From: Candidatus Poribacteria bacterium
GTDB lineage: Bacteria > Poribacteria > WGA-4E > WGA-3G
NCBI GenBank assembly: GCA_022822085.1
Contig: JAJECK010000021.1
Span: forward strand, 1 to 54,698
DNA: 54,698 nt
Direction of reading: 5' to 3'
Part shown: positions 1 to 9,181 of the stretch, piece after piece
How positions within the stretch are numbered: the stretch's first letter is position 1
How the letters are laid out: each line of letters begins with the position of its first letter
The notes under the pieces: model-generated
Told to the model about the DNA's origin: nothing
Databases searched by the model: none
Seen by the model: the letters and a program-made list of their open reading frames with translations, nothing else
Made by a program: the position numbers and the translations under genes

Positions 1-373
1 TCAAATCGGAAACACTTTCTGTAATCTGTGAGGGTTTTAACATAATTAATATTAATCCTACCAACTATAAATTTGTAGTAAAATATAACAGAAAAGGAAA
101 AATATTAAAAGCGAAAATATTAACTGGAAATGGTATTATATATATGTTTCGTCAGGAAAAGTTTAGTTTTTATGATATTATCATTGTAGTCGCAACAATT
201 TAGGAATTACTTTCACTTATGTATACCAGGATGGACACAAATTCGGAGACACCTATTAGAATTTTGTCCTTTCAAAGATTTTACCTGATTTTTTGTCCTT
301 TTCAAGGGGTTACCCTGCAAAAAGGGGATGCATAAGTCCTGTTAATCTATAAAAATGTGTGAACTTTTCTCCT
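1..373. other. Intergenic stretch at window edge, no gene seen
   Basis: I see no credible coding region in either strand. The stretch is A+T-rich. It carries two near-identical copies of a TTTTGTCCTTTCAA-like motif at about 262-276 and 291-306, and a short palindrome AGGG-GTTA-CCCT near 304-315. The gene to its right is transcribed leftwards, so this is its 3' flank, but no convincing rho-independent terminator is visible. Confidence 0.5.
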
Positions 374-1339
374 TCACGACATTTCAACGACGGATCCTAA
401 ACCTTTGTTTTCTGCTTCTTTTAGGACAACCGATGCAGCGACTGCATCTTGCACAGCAACGCCTACTGATTTAAAGAATGTAATTTCGTCATCTGATTGG
501 CGTCCAGGCTTATTACCATTGATAATTTCACCAATTTCAGCATGGATTTCCGCATTTGGGATGATAAGGTCTCCTGCCTCCGCTAAACAATCCTCCCGTG
601 AATCCACTACAATACGGTTTGCACGTCTAATTGTGGTTGTATCAACTTCGCGCTTTTCGGGTACGAACGTACCTACTGCAGTGATGTGTGTACCCGGTTG
701 CAGATCATTCCCATCAAATAACGGAGTACCAGACGTTGTAGCACATAGCACTATATCCGCGTCTTCAACTACTTCTCGTGGCGTGGAAACGATATTTATG
801 TCCGGTGCTTCAGTCCACCTCGAAATTTCGTCTGCCAGCAGTTCTGCAGAGGACTGTGTCCGACTAATTAACTTGACTTGTTGAATGTCCCTTACGACCA
901 TAACTGCTTGCATCTGCACTCTTGCCTGCACTCCTGCCCCGAAAAGTCCCACCGTTGAGGCATTAGGCCGCGCAAGCATATCAGCAGCAACACCGCCACC
1001 TGCACCTGTTCGAATAGCAGTGAGACTGGCACCGTCCATGATCGCTTTTGTTTCACCTGTTGTTGGATCAAGAACTAACACTGTCGCAGTGATTCGAGGT
1101 AGATTATGCTTTGGGTTTTCATCATGGACAGATACGACTTTAATGCCAAATTCACTCCCTTCAGGTAGAAATGCGGGCATTATTAGCGTCACACCTTTGT
1201 CTGTGGATATATGTTGGCGGGAAGGCATAACAACTTTATCTGCTGAAAGTTGGCTGTATGCGTGCCGCATTGCATCGATTGCTTTCGGCATCGGTAGTGC
1301 AACACGGACATCTGCAGCGGTAAGGATTCTTATTCCCAT
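374..1339 (-). CDS. Ornithine cyclodeaminase/mu-crystallin family reductase, probable delta1-pyrroline-2-carboxylate reductase
   Basis: A 321-residue protein with the family layout: an N-terminal half with the substrate-binding RQH segment and a DGASLTAIRTGAGGGVAADML stretch, then a Rossmann fold opening with VGLFGAGVQARVQ that binds NAD(P)H. The family includes ornithine cyclodeaminase, alanine dehydrogenase and ketimine reductases. The gene lies 4 bases after the stop of the enolase-superfamily dehydratase upstream, and that pairing is known for cis-3-hydroxyproline breakdown, where this enzyme reduces delta1-pyrroline-2-carboxylate to L-proline. The specific substrate is inferred from that context. 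The ATG at 1339 is preferred because it starts the conserved region just after the neighbour's stop; an ATG at 1354 would overlap the neighbour. Confidence 0.85.
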   Translation of the reverse strand: MGIRILTAADVRVALPMPKAIDAMRHAYSQLSADKVVMPSRQHISTDKGVTLIMPAFLPEGSEFGIKVVSVHDENPKHNLPRITATVLVLDPTTGETKAIMDGASLTAIRTGAGGGVAADMLARPNASTVGLFGAGVQARVQMQAVMVVRDIQQVKLISRTQSSAELLADEISRWTEAPDINIVSTPREVVEDADIVLCATTSGTPLFDGNDLQPGTHITAVGTFVPEKREVDTTTIRRANRIVVDSREDCLAEAGDLIIPNAEIHAEIGEIINGNKPGRQSDDEITFFKSVGVAVQDAVAASVVLKEAENKGLGSVVEMS

Positions 1340-1343
1340 AGCA

Positions 1344-2447
1344 TTATTCCACATTCACGACTGCTTCACCTAATACATCCGGACGCGGTTTTGTACCCAA
1401 ACCCGATTCGGTTAATGCAGCCATTCTGCCATCTTTTCGTTGCGGGGCACCTTCTGCTGTGCTGACAGTGACATAACTATTGAAATCCGTTGCAGTAAAT
1501 AGAAAATCTTGTGGAGTGCTATGGGCAAGATGAGCAATCGCTGCGGTTGTAATATCACCACCCCAACTATCTTCAATCGTCATCGCGATACCGAGTTCAA
1601 CACATAGATCTCTTGCTAATTTTGCCTTGGTAAGCCCACCGAATTTGCTAATCTTGATGTTAACGACATCCATTGCTCTATCTGCATGTCCGCGCAGCAA
1701 TGTATGGATACTATCAATTGTTTCGTCAAGAACAAAAGGGTGATCTGTGCGTTCTCGTATCGCCAAACATTCTTCATAAGATAAGCATGGCTGTTCAATG
1801 TAGACATCTACATCACTCACACCTCGGACGACACGGGCAGCTTGATGCATTAACCATCCAGTATTGGCATCGGCAATCAGAACATCTCCCTGTTCCATGA
1901 GTTGTGAAACTGCGTGGATCCTTTCAATATCTGTATTTGGATCGCCACCCACTTTCAACTGAAATTTGCGGTAACCTTCTGCACGATAGGTGGCTACTTT
2001 CTCCGCCATCTCATCAGGAGATTGTTGTGAAATTGCGCGATAGAGCATGAAATCCTCACCATATCTACCACCAAGAAGTGTGCAAACAGGTTGATTTGTA
2101 ACCTTTCCCAAAATGTCCCAACACGCAATGTCTATTCCAGATTTCACATAAGGATGTCCCTTGAGAGCAATATCCATGCGTTGATTTAACGGTAGGAGTT
2201 GCATTGGATCTTCTCCAATCAGGTGGGGCGCAAGTTCAGCAATACCGGTGCGTGTGCCTTCTGCATAAGCAGGTAAGTAGAATGGTCCCAAAGGACATAC
2301 CTCTCCAAAACCTGTTATACCTTCATCTGTTTCCACAGCGACGATTGTGCTGTCAAAAACAGATACAGATTTCCCACCGGACCAGTTGTAGCTGCCTTCG
2401 TGGAGTGGAAGGTCAACTTGATATGCTTTGATAGATTGTATTTTCAC
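1344..2447 (-). CDS. Enolase-superfamily enzyme, probable cis-3-hydroxy-L-proline dehydratase
   Basis: A 367-residue mandelate racemase/muconate lactonizing enzyme homologue. The N-terminal capping domain has the [10 protein letters not shown] stretch seen in the hydroxyproline-related subgroup. The barrel carries K165 (FQLKVGG), metal ligands D193 (IADANTGW), E219 (YIEQPC) and D241/E242 (VLDET), and the opposite lysine near 265-268 (NIKISKFGG). This two-lysine arrangement suits abstraction of the alpha proton of a proline derivative. Characterised relatives are hydroxyproline-betaine epimerase and cis-3-hydroxy-L-proline dehydratase; the reductase immediately downstream favours the dehydratase. 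A GTG at 2447 is chosen because family homology starts there; 23 further in-frame codons upstream look non-coding, and no strong ribosome site is seen. Confidence 0.85.
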   Translation of the reverse strand: MKIQSIKAYQVDLPLHEGSYNWSGGKSVSVFDSTIVAVETDEGITGFGEVCPLGPFYLPAYAEGTRTGIAELAPHLIGEDPMQLLPLNQRMDIALKGHPYVKSGIDIACWDILGKVTNQPVCTLLGGRYGEDFMLYRAISQQSPDEMAEKVATYRAEGYRKFQLKVGGDPNTDIERIHAVSQLMEQGDVLIADANTGWLMHQAARVVRGVSDVDVYIEQPCLSYEECLAIRERTDHPFVLDETIDSIHTLLRGHADRAMDVVNIKISKFGGLTKAKLARDLCVELGIAMTIEDSWGGDITTAAIAHLAHSTPQDFLFTATDFNSYVTVSTAEGAPQRKDGRMAALTESGLGTKPRPDVLGEAVVNVE

Positions 2448-2597
2448 AATAAAACAAAAAGTGTGGATATATAAAAGTTCAATACTGTTATTACGATGAA
2501 TAACTGAATAACCCACAACAAAAACATGAAAGACTGAATTATGTTATCTATTGAATTCTCATTTTAGTTCATTAATCTTAAATCTAACAATATCCAT

Positions 2598-3194
2598 TTA
2601 TCCAATTGTAAATTCAGGTGAATGACTTACTAAAGATAATGGGATCCTCCACCAAACCTGCCAACTCATTGAAGGATGTAATGTAAAAATAACACCGTTT
2701 GAATTAATCTGTTTCCAAGTTGACTTGCTTAATCTTTCCCATTCAGCAGGATTGAGTTGATGAAGATACATTCCCTCTACATATACTATTTGGTAGATAT
2801 GATGTCTGCCTTGATCATCATCTACTTTGCGATAAGGTATAGATAGAAAATTTGCCCTATCCTCATTTAAGTACTCTGTCATGTCCTCGAAGTTTCCGTT
2901 AAAACGACCTAACCTATGCCCTGATAAAACCAAATGTGGTGACTTTGTAGCACCTGATTTGATATGTTTAATTTCACCAGATTTGATCTGTAAGGGATAT
3001 ATCTTTCCATTCACACGAACACGAATATCTGCTTGATCATCATGACCACCTTCCTGCCAGGTGGCATGGTGTCCAGCAGTACTATCCGATTGAATGGATT
3101 TAAATACAAGTTCCTCTAATTCCCAACCTGAACAACGTCCACCATCAAATAAATCGTGGTATTTTACCAAATATTGTCGTAATGCTTGTTCCAT
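2598..3194 (-). CDS. Putative type II restriction endonuclease, PD-(D/Q)xK type
   Basis: A 198-residue protein whose gene starts one base after the stop of the DNA methyltransferase gene (TAG-A-ATG), a classic restriction-modification arrangement. I see a probable nuclease core: a Glu in GWELEELVFKSI (about residues 23-34), an Asp in ADIRV (about 56-60) and LQIKSG (about 68-73). This fits a PD-(D/E)xK fold with Gln in place of the usual Glu before x-K, a variant known in restriction and type IV nucleases. The recognition site cannot be read from sequence. An ATG at 3215 is possible but overlaps the methyltransferase gene and has its GAGG too close. Endonuclease activity is inferred from position and motif. 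Confidence 0.7.
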   Translation of the reverse strand: MEQALRQYLVKYHDLFDGGRCSGWELEELVFKSIQSDSTAGHHATWQEGGHDDQADIRVRVNGKIYPLQIKSGEIKHIKSGATKSPHLVLSGHRLGRFNGNFEDMTEYLNEDRANFLSIPYRKVDDDQGRHHIYQIVYVEGMYLHQLNPAEWERLSKSTWKQINSNGVIFTLHPSMSWQVWWRIPLSLVSHSPEFTIG

Positions 3195-3195
3195 T

Positions 3196-4131
3196 CTACC
3201 CGTCAATTGATACATCCTCAGACTCCCACAACCACGGACTATGATCAGGTTGAAATTCCAGCCATTTCAGTGCAAAATCTGCGAATTCAGGATTTATTTC
3301 TATGCCGAGATAGTCCACACCTAACGTTTTTGCTACAACACATTCTGATCCAGAACCAGCGAATGGGATAAGCACTTTTCCATCTTTTCCATTGATTCGG
3401 GATAAGATGAGGCGTCTTGTCAATTCCATCGGTTTTTGAGTTGGATGTTTCAATATATCGTGTTCTCTGTGTTCGGAAAGGTCTGCTGGTGGATAAATAT
3501 TAGATTCACATGTTCTACAAAGGAACCACCTTTCTGCGCGTCCTGCGCCGCCAGCCAATGCTGGAATTTTTATAACATCTCTCGGTAAAGCCCCATTTTT
3601 ATGAGCATTATAGATCGTCATTTTTCCTACTGTTCCGTAGCGAGAAGGGGTGTCTTTCCGAACTTTTCCTGCAGCATTCTTTAGAAAATTCTCAGTATAA
3701 GGTTCTCTAATTTGATCTATTTCTAAATTTGTCCGAGGCATATTCGGTTTCCACAGACACAATATCGCCTCATGTGACCGCTGCCAAAATTTCAATGATG
3801 GCACAGTTTTGTTGGTATAATGCCACACCAACCAGCGTTGTTCGTGGATGGGAAAACGTACAGAAATTCTTGCGATTATTTCTGGGAATCCATACAGATA
3901 AAGCAAACCGTCATCAGTCAAGAGTTGAAGACAATCTTTTATCCACATCTCTGCCCATTCAACATAATCGTCTATGGGCATCATATCTGTCCCGTTCCCA
4001 AAATCTTTACCGATGTTATATGGCGGGTCGGCAATAATCACTTGATACTGTTCATCAGCCTTGATCAACTGTGGCAATATCTGGGTTGAGTCTGCGACCA
4101 TGATAGTGTTCGTCAAAGTGTCTGCCTTCAT
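3196..4131 (-). CDS. DNA (adenine-N6 or cytosine-N4) methyltransferase, beta class
   Basis: A 311-residue SAM-dependent DNA methyltransferase. Catalytic motif IV, DPPYNIG, is near the N terminus and the SAM-binding motif I, FAGSGSE, near the C terminus, so the motif order is that of the beta class (N6_N4_Mtase family). HPTQKP lies just before motif I, as usual. DPPY is commonest in adenine-N6 enzymes, but N4-cytosine is not excluded. The gene is followed at once by the putative restriction nuclease and would protect host DNA from it. The ATG at 4131 (MKADTL) is preferred over an in-frame TTG at 4143. The middle carries CxxC-type cysteines (FLCRTCESN), possibly a small metal site. Confidence 0.92.
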   Translation of the reverse strand: MKADTLTNTIMVADSTQILPQLIKADEQYQVIIADPPYNIGKDFGNGTDMMPIDDYVEWAEMWIKDCLQLLTDDGLLYLYGFPEIIARISVRFPIHEQRWLVWHYTNKTVPSLKFWQRSHEAILCLWKPNMPRTNLEIDQIREPYTENFLKNAAGKVRKDTPSRYGTVGKMTIYNAHKNGALPRDVIKIPALAGGAGRAERWFLCRTCESNIYPPADLSEHREHDILKHPTQKPMELTRRLILSRINGKDGKVLIPFAGSGSECVVAKTLGVDYLGIEINPEFADFALKWLEFQPDHSPWLWESEDVSIDG

Positions 4132-4233
4132 GTGTTGTCTCAATTATTCAATTATCTCATCGTATTGTGATTTACATTCAAAAGTATTATTTAATGGAAC
4201 GAATTTACATTCTGAAGGATACAATCACTGTAG

Positions 4234-4258
4234 GTTGGGTTGAGGCACGAAACCTAAC
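4234..4258. repeat. Short palindromic hairpin
   Basis: Arms GTTGGGTT (4234-4241) and AACCTAAC (4251-4258) pair over 8 bases with one G-T wobble around a 9-base loop. It lies in the 220-base gap between the GH32-like gene end and the methyltransferase start, both on the minus strand. It may be a terminator for the former without a clear T-tract, or a dispersed palindromic repeat. Nothing else is seen in this gap. Confidence 0.45.
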
Positions 4259-4365
4259 GGACAGTGGTTATTAGACTTAATTATCAACTCACGTTATTTT
4301 AGTTATTTACCCCCTAAATCCCCTTATGAATGGTGATGCGTCTGTCTTGAAAGAATTGAAATCAC

Positions 4366-6438
4366 TTACCATTGGTTTGCGGGTGCCATCTTCCATCCTG
4401 TTACAGTTGCCTTAATATCTCCACCTTTGCTGAATAAGCATATTCCAACATCTTCAGGGTTATGGATTTTTCTGTCGACTACTGCTTGTCGTTCATTGAC
4501 AAAAACTTCCACGAGTGGTCTGTCAAGGAAGATCCGTAGATTCAAATCCTCTCCCTGTAGCAATTCGAACGGAGCTTCACCGTAAGGACGGGAACTACCA
4601 TAAAGTTTTGTCTCATCACTGCCATCACCTATTGAAACAATCATCCTATCAGCAGAATAGAATATCTCAATGCCGTTTTGGTTGTCTTTATCACAAAATA
4701 CTTTTATTCCATAGTCTATCGCATCCGTAGGTTTGATTGTAACATTCAGTTCAAGCGTATCACCTGAAATATTTTTCAACCTATATTCTTCACCGTTATT
4801 GACAACAATGTTGTTTTCAACCATTTCGTTATAGCGGAGACATTCCAGCTCTCTAACAGGTTTAATCCGCACAATCCCGTCATCAGGTAGACTTAACTCC
4901 CAAGGTAATGAGAACACACAGCTCCATAGAGTGTTGCCAAGGTTGGACAGTAGGTTTGTAATAACAACTCTGCGTCCATCAGGTGTCAGAAAGGTTTTTG
5001 GTGCCCAATAGATAGGTATACCGCGATAATTGTAAGTCCAACTCATTTTGGTATGATATTCGGGTGTGAACTTGTTATCTTTCCATTCTCCAAGATAGTA
5101 CCGCGCTCCCCAACCATGACTGATAAGCAACATCATGTATTTGTTACCCAGTTTGAAAAAATCGGTGCACGAATGGTCATGATGCTCAAGTCCGGGTAAC
5201 TCCTTCGTCATAAACTGACCGAGAAACTCCCAGTTTTTAAAGTCTTTTGAACGCATGAGTGTTGTTCTTTTATACCAATTACCAAATTCTGGACGTGTAT
5301 CCTCCATAGCGTGATCACCAGTAAAAATGTAATAATAATCTCCCTCTACCCAAGCAGTTGGATCCCAGAATGTCCAATAATCTGCATCCCGTGCTTCTTG
5401 TGGTACATCAATCTCAATAGGTTTTGACCAATTCTCAAGGTGTTCATCCGATGCCTCAACATAAGTTGGTTGCCCACCGAATATACCGACAAATCTAACA
5501 TTCTTACCATCTTTAGTGATTATCGTACCACCTGTACCACAACCACCGCTGCCTAATGCACAATCCCTACGCCGTCGCCAGTGAACAAGGTCTGTACTGG
5601 TGAAGTGCCCGAACGCGTGTTCATCTCCTTTGTACATATAACCGAAATGATACTGACCTTTCCAATGGATCATGAAATTTGGGTCGAATGGATAGTTACG
5701 TTCTGAATCTCCGTCTGAATTAACCAAATGATAAGTCGGACGACTTGGGTCATGCATGAGTCGTTGACGAAAATCGCGTACTATACGGACAGCTTCGCTA
5801 TCCATGGTAAACATGTGTCTGTCGTCCCTATCGAAAACTATATAATCGTCATCTTCATTCACTTTTACTGCTGCCCTGTTAATGAACTCAGGAAATTTTC
5901 CAGCACGGTCTTCCCACCATCCATCTTGTGAGAAATCATACCAACTGAACGGTTGTATTTCTGATGGTTCGTTAGGTTTCAATGCCATAATTTCTTCTTG
6001 TGTCAACGCCTGGGCATAAATCCTTACGTCTTTGACCTTTCCTTTGAACGATGTGGCATAGTTAGGATTTAGATTGACTGAGCCGATTACTAATTGTAGA
6101 TAAGGACTGTTAAGGAAATCAAACGGCTCTTCAATAGTATAGTCGGCATACACTTCCCCATCGCGGTAAATGGTGACCGAGTTGTCCTTGTAAACGGCGG
6201 CCATCATCATGAACTGTCCGAGTACAATTTCCTGTACCGGATTCTGTGCAAGTTGTTCGGTGGTTTGCGTGCGAGTGCTATCTTCGCTGGCGGTGGACCA
6301 CTTCCCTGGAACATCCTGTCCAAAAGCAAGCGCGTCATACTTTTCAGCCGCTTGCACGGTAATCACGCTGCAGTGTTTCGGAACTTCCTCATCAAAGCAG
6401 AACCAACTTACGAGTGTCTTGTCCGTAGTCGTGAACAT
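4366..6438 (-). CDS. LamG/GH32-like five-bladed beta-propeller protein
   Basis: A 690-residue, three-part protein. Residues about 1-150 resemble a LamG/concanavalin-type lectin domain (KGKVKDVRIYAQALTQEEI). Residues about 230-540 form a GH32/clan-J-like propeller with D252 (PFDPN, nucleophile position) and D359 (FWDP, transition-state position). A C-terminal beta-sandwich (LRIFLDRPLVEVFVNE) is typical of GH32 enzymes. The usual ECP acid/base motif reads S-C-T-D at 423-426, so the catalytic Glu is absent. Activity on fructans is therefore doubtful; it may be a lectin or use another acid. No signal peptide is visible. A good ribosome site (AAGGTAGG) precedes the ATG. Confidence 0.8.
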   Translation of the reverse strand: MFTTTDKTLVSWFCFDEEVPKHCSVITVQAAEKYDALAFGQDVPGKWSTASEDSTRTQTTEQLAQNPVQEIVLGQFMMMAAVYKDNSVTIYRDGEVYADYTIEEPFDFLNSPYLQLVIGSVNLNPNYATSFKGKVKDVRIYAQALTQEEIMALKPNEPSEIQPFSWYDFSQDGWWEDRAGKFPEFINRAAVKVNEDDDYIVFDRDDRHMFTMDSEAVRIVRDFRQRLMHDPSRPTYHLVNSDGDSERNYPFDPNFMIHWKGQYHFGYMYKGDEHAFGHFTSTDLVHWRRRRDCALGSGGCGTGGTIITKDGKNVRFVGIFGGQPTYVEASDEHLENWSKPIEIDVPQEARDADYWTFWDPTAWVEGDYYYIFTGDHAMEDTRPEFGNWYKRTTLMRSKDFKNWEFLGQFMTKELPGLEHHDHSCTDFFKLGNKYMMLLISHGWGARYYLGEWKDNKFTPEYHTKMSWTYNYRGIPIYWAPKTFLTPDGRRVVITNLLSNLGNTLWSCVFSLPWELSLPDDGIVRIKPVRELECLRYNEMVENNIVVNNGEEYRLKNISGDTLELNVTIKPTDAIDYGIKVFCDKDNQNGIEIFYSADRMIVSIGDGSDETKLYGSSRPYGEAPFELLQGEDLNLRIFLDRPLVEVFVNERQAVVDRKIHNPEDVGICLFSKGGDIKATVTGWKMAPANQW

Positions 6439-6807
6439 AAATGACCTACCTTTGTTACGTTTCTTGATGCGGCATTTCCTGTGGCAGCGAATTCAGAAAA
6501 CAACAACCTATGCCAACATTAATTTGATATACTTATCGGAATCATTTTAAATATTGGAATAGGTTAGCAATCTGCCCTACGTTGCCATCAGCTGAAATCT
6601 GGCAAAGTTGTGATCATAAGCATTGCTTATTATACCAATTGCTTACTTGAAGGTCAATAAGAATCGAGGGTTAATTTTCCTTCGTAATGCTGCACTGATA
6701 GTGTCAAATCTCTGCACTTTACGATTCCTTTTGATTGCGTTCCCTTTCCACTCGTGCTAAAATAGTGAGAGTTTACCCAAGAACCTTAAGATTAAAGAAT
6801 ATATGAC
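6439..6807. other. Divergent intergenic region
   Basis: This 369-base gap separates two divergently transcribed genes, so it should hold promoters in both directions. On the plus strand I can point to one plausible sigma-70 promoter near 6735-6763. No coding sequence, RNA gene or long repeat is evident. Confidence 0.5.
6735..6763 (+). promoter_or_regulatory. Putative sigma-70 promoter for the adenosine deaminase-like operon
   Basis: A -35 box TTGCGT (6735-6740) and a -10 box TAAAAT (6758-6763) are separated by 17 bases. The predicted start near 6770 lies about 38 bases before the ATG at 6808. Evidence is pattern and position only. Confidence 0.4.
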
Positions 6808-7764
6808 ATGGAACACACCGATTTTATTGAGGCACTATCTACAGACGATTTAGATGCCATAAGAGCAGCACCAAAAACTGACGTTCACTCCCACGCGTTC
6901 CTTAGCACACGATTAAAAAACCTGGAACATTGGTTAGGATTTTCCCTCACGAAACCTCCAAAAAGAATGAGAGGACTTGAGGAGATGATGGAATACATAA
7001 ACGAAGTCTTATCCCATCACATAATCACCCGCGAAAGTTTTAAGTTTGTCGCATCAGCAGGAGTGAATGATGCAATACAAGATGGCGTTGTTGTGCTTGA
7101 GATGAGTTTTGACATTCGGATGGCTGAATACTATCCAGATGAATTAGTTGGGGTGCAAGTGTTTCTTAAGACATTAGTTGGTCAGTATCAAACACAGGTT
7201 GAGCTGCGTCCAGAACTCGGGTTTCCTCGGACGCATGCTGATGATGTAAAACTGATGAAGTTGGCGCACGAAGCAATAGAATTAGGAGTATTTCAATCAA
7301 TCGATCTTTATAGCTATGAAGAAGCGTGTGCTCCTGAAGCCGTGAAACCTTTATATGCAAAGGCACGTGCCGCTGGAATGAAACTGAAAGCACACGTCGG
7401 AGAATTCGGAGGCACGGAGGAAGTTCGGCAAACTGTTGAAGTCCTTGACTTAGACGAGGTACAGCACGGTATTGCTGCTGCAGAATCGATTGAAATTATG
7501 CAGTGGCTTTCCCAAAACCAAATTCAATTAAATATGTGTCCTACGAGTAACGTGATGTTGAGTGCTGTTCCTAATCTTGCTTCCCACCCCATCCGGATCT
7601 TATTTGATAACGGTGTACCTGTGACTATCAACACAGACGATCTAATGATATTCGGTCAAAGTGTTTCTGAAGAATATCGGAATCTGTATCAAGCAGGCGT
7701 TTTCAGTGCACAAGAACTGGATAATATCCGACGCGCCTCACTTACGAGTTTCACTATGGAGTAA
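6808..7764 (+). CDS. Adenosine deaminase family protein
   Basis: A 318-residue amidohydrolase with the adenosine/AMP deaminase signatures: the zinc-binding HSH at residues 27-29, a HVGEFGG segment with the proton-relay Glu near 195, a further His in DEVQHGIAA, and the catalytic Asp pair in INTDDLMIF near 278. The family hydrolyses adenosine, adenine or related purines to inosine or hypoxanthine in the cytoplasm. It is shorter than E. coli Add at its N terminus but has all the catalytic parts. The next gene, a nucleoside phosphorylase-fold nucleosidase, starts 3 bases after its stop, so the two are co-transcribed and probably act together in purine nucleoside salvage. The exact substrate is not determined. 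Confidence 0.85.
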   Translation: MEHTDFIEALSTDDLDAIRAAPKTDVHSHAFLSTRLKNLEHWLGFSLTKPPKRMRGLEEMMEYINEVLSHHIITRESFKFVASAGVNDAIQDGVVVLEMSFDIRMAEYYPDELVGVQVFLKTLVGQYQTQVELRPELGFPRTHADDVKLMKLAHEAIELGVFQSIDLYSYEEACAPEAVKPLYAKARAAGMKLKAHVGEFGGTEEVRQTVEVLDLDEVQHGIAAAESIEIMQWLSQNQIQLNMCPTSNVMLSAVPNLASHPIRILFDNGVPVTINTDDLMIFGQSVSEEYRNLYQAGVFSAQELDNIRRASLTSFTME

Positions 7765-7767
7765 TCT

Positions 7768-8487
7768 ATGAGGTGCCAACTGTGTATTATGACAGCTTAC
7801 GCGGACGAAACCTTAGCACTCCTCAAGTCCTTAGGACAAAACGTGAGTGATTCTGTTGACTGGAATAGTAGGTTACAGTTTGAGTGTTACAATGGAAACA
7901 AGCAGTGGATCATCATGCAGTCAGGTATGGGCAAAGTCCGTGCGGCGTCAATGTGTCAAATGATAATAGACAAGTATCAAGTGGATACCTTCTTTGAGTT
8001 TGGATTCGCAGGTGGTTTAATTGATACCTTAAAAATCGGGAATATCATAGTGATTAACGGTGTCTCCGAGCATGACGCACCGAATAGAGCAGAGATTCAA
8101 CGTGAGCAAGATACATGGAGAGAGCGTCTTTTTGGTGCTTCATCATCTTCAATAAGCAGGTTCGCAACAATTTTATCAGTAAACCCTTCTGTCACCTTCA
8201 TGGAATCTCCGGTAATTTGTGGAGATATGGACATATATGACCGTGAAATTAGAGATAGGATTGCCGAGGAAAGTGGTGCCGTAGCAGTTAATTGGGAATC
8301 GGCAGCAATTGCTGATGTCTGTGCGATTAATAATGTCAAGTACGTCGGTGTCCGCATCATATCAGATCTGTGTGTAGAAGAAGATAGCGGGTCTATTTCT
8401 AAAGAGAGAGTTGAACGCTTGCACAGATCCACGACTGCCTACGTGAATGCTTTAGTGGACTTTAACGATTCAGAGGTCAATGCTTAA
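7768..8487 (+). CDS. MTA/SAH nucleosidase-like protein (PNP/UDP family)
   Basis: A 239-residue nucleoside phosphorylase/nucleosidase-fold protein. The phosphate/ribose region appears as IMQSGMGKVRAA, the core glycine strand as FFEFGFAGGL, and the base-binding and catalytic end as VNWESAAIADVC followed by VGVRIISD. The Glu in the WES segment and the final Asp match the ribose-binding Glu and catalytic Asp of methylthioadenosine/S-adenosylhomocysteine nucleosidases, although the usual M-E-x-A around the Glu is W-E-S-A here. It is translationally close to the upstream deaminase, so the pair could strip purine bases from nucleosides. Assignment to MTA/SAH rather than another purine nucleoside is tentative. 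Confidence 0.78.
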   Translation: MRCQLCIMTAYADETLALLKSLGQNVSDSVDWNSRLQFECYNGNKQWIIMQSGMGKVRAASMCQMIIDKYQVDTFFEFGFAGGLIDTLKIGNIIVINGVSEHDAPNRAEIQREQDTWRERLFGASSSSISRFATILSVNPSVTFMESPVICGDMDIYDREIRDRIAEESGAVAVNWESAAIADVCAINNVKYVGVRIISDLCVEEDSGSISKERVERLHRSTTAYVNALVDFNDSEVNA

Positions 8488-8595
8488 AACCCTTTTATAA
8501 TCATACTTTTCTAAAAGAATCCGTAAGTTTATATGTGGAAAAGTAAATAGGTTAAATAGAAAATTTTAAGGTTACGGTAGAAAAAAGGAAAATGT

Positions 8596-9081
8596 ATGAA
8601 CATTGAACTTAAGCAAATTTCAATAGATGAAAAACCTGTTCTTAGTAATCTGATGCAGTTTTGCTTTCACGATTATAGTGAATATAATAACGAGGATGTT
8701 GGACCTTATGGACTGTTCAACTACAAATATCTTGACTACTATTGGACAGAACTTGAACGTTTTGCTTACTTTGTGAAGATTGACGGAAAATTGGCTGGAT
8801 TTGCGTTAGGTAGGCAGAGCCGACCAGAAAACGGTGAGCGTATAAACATACTCTTCGAATTCTTCATTATGAGAAAATACCGACGAAAAGGGATAGGAAT
8901 GAAGGTTGCTCATCGACTCTTCGCGAAATATCCGGGCAAATGGTCGGTTGTACAGGAAGCTGGCAATTTCCCTGCACAAGCCTTTTGGAGAAAAGTTATT
9001 GACGAATACACAAAAGGCAATTTCACAGAGACCCAAGGGAAGAAGGGACCTGTCCAAGAGTTTGAAAGCCCTAAAAAATAA
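8596..9081 (+). CDS. GNAT family N-acetyltransferase
   Basis: A 161-residue protein with a GNAT core: beta strands with YFVKIDGKLAGFALG, then FFIMRKYRRKGIGMKVAHRLF, where RRKGIG is the acetyl-CoA pyrophosphate-binding loop (Q/R-x-x-G-x-G/A). The tail has the NFPAQAFWRKVI segment typical of the last GNAT helix. The acceptor substrate is unknown. An AAGGAAA ribosome site lies about 5-10 bases before the ATG. It stands alone between two intergenic regions. Confidence 0.82.
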   Translation: MNIELKQISIDEKPVLSNLMQFCFHDYSEYNNEDVGPYGLFNYKYLDYYWTELERFAYFVKIDGKLAGFALGRQSRPENGERINILFEFFIMRKYRRKGIGMKVAHRLFAKYPGKWSVVQEAGNFPAQAFWRKVIDEYTKGNFTETQGKKGPVQEFESPKK

Positions 9082-9181
9082 TTACGGCACGCGAGGATTC
9101 ATTGTCAAGGACTTACGCATTTCCCCTTGAATGGAGTTTAAGTTTTTAATTCGGTAATTCTAATTGTTCCCAATCCCAGTA

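Noticed and set aside
405-1373. Two plus-strand open frames opposite the reductase gene
   Set aside because: They are antisense to a clearly conserved enzyme and encode Ser/Thr-rich, low-information proteins.
2448-2516. N-terminal extension of the hydroxyproline-dehydratase-like enzyme
   Set aside because: No family member carries it and its codons look non-coding.
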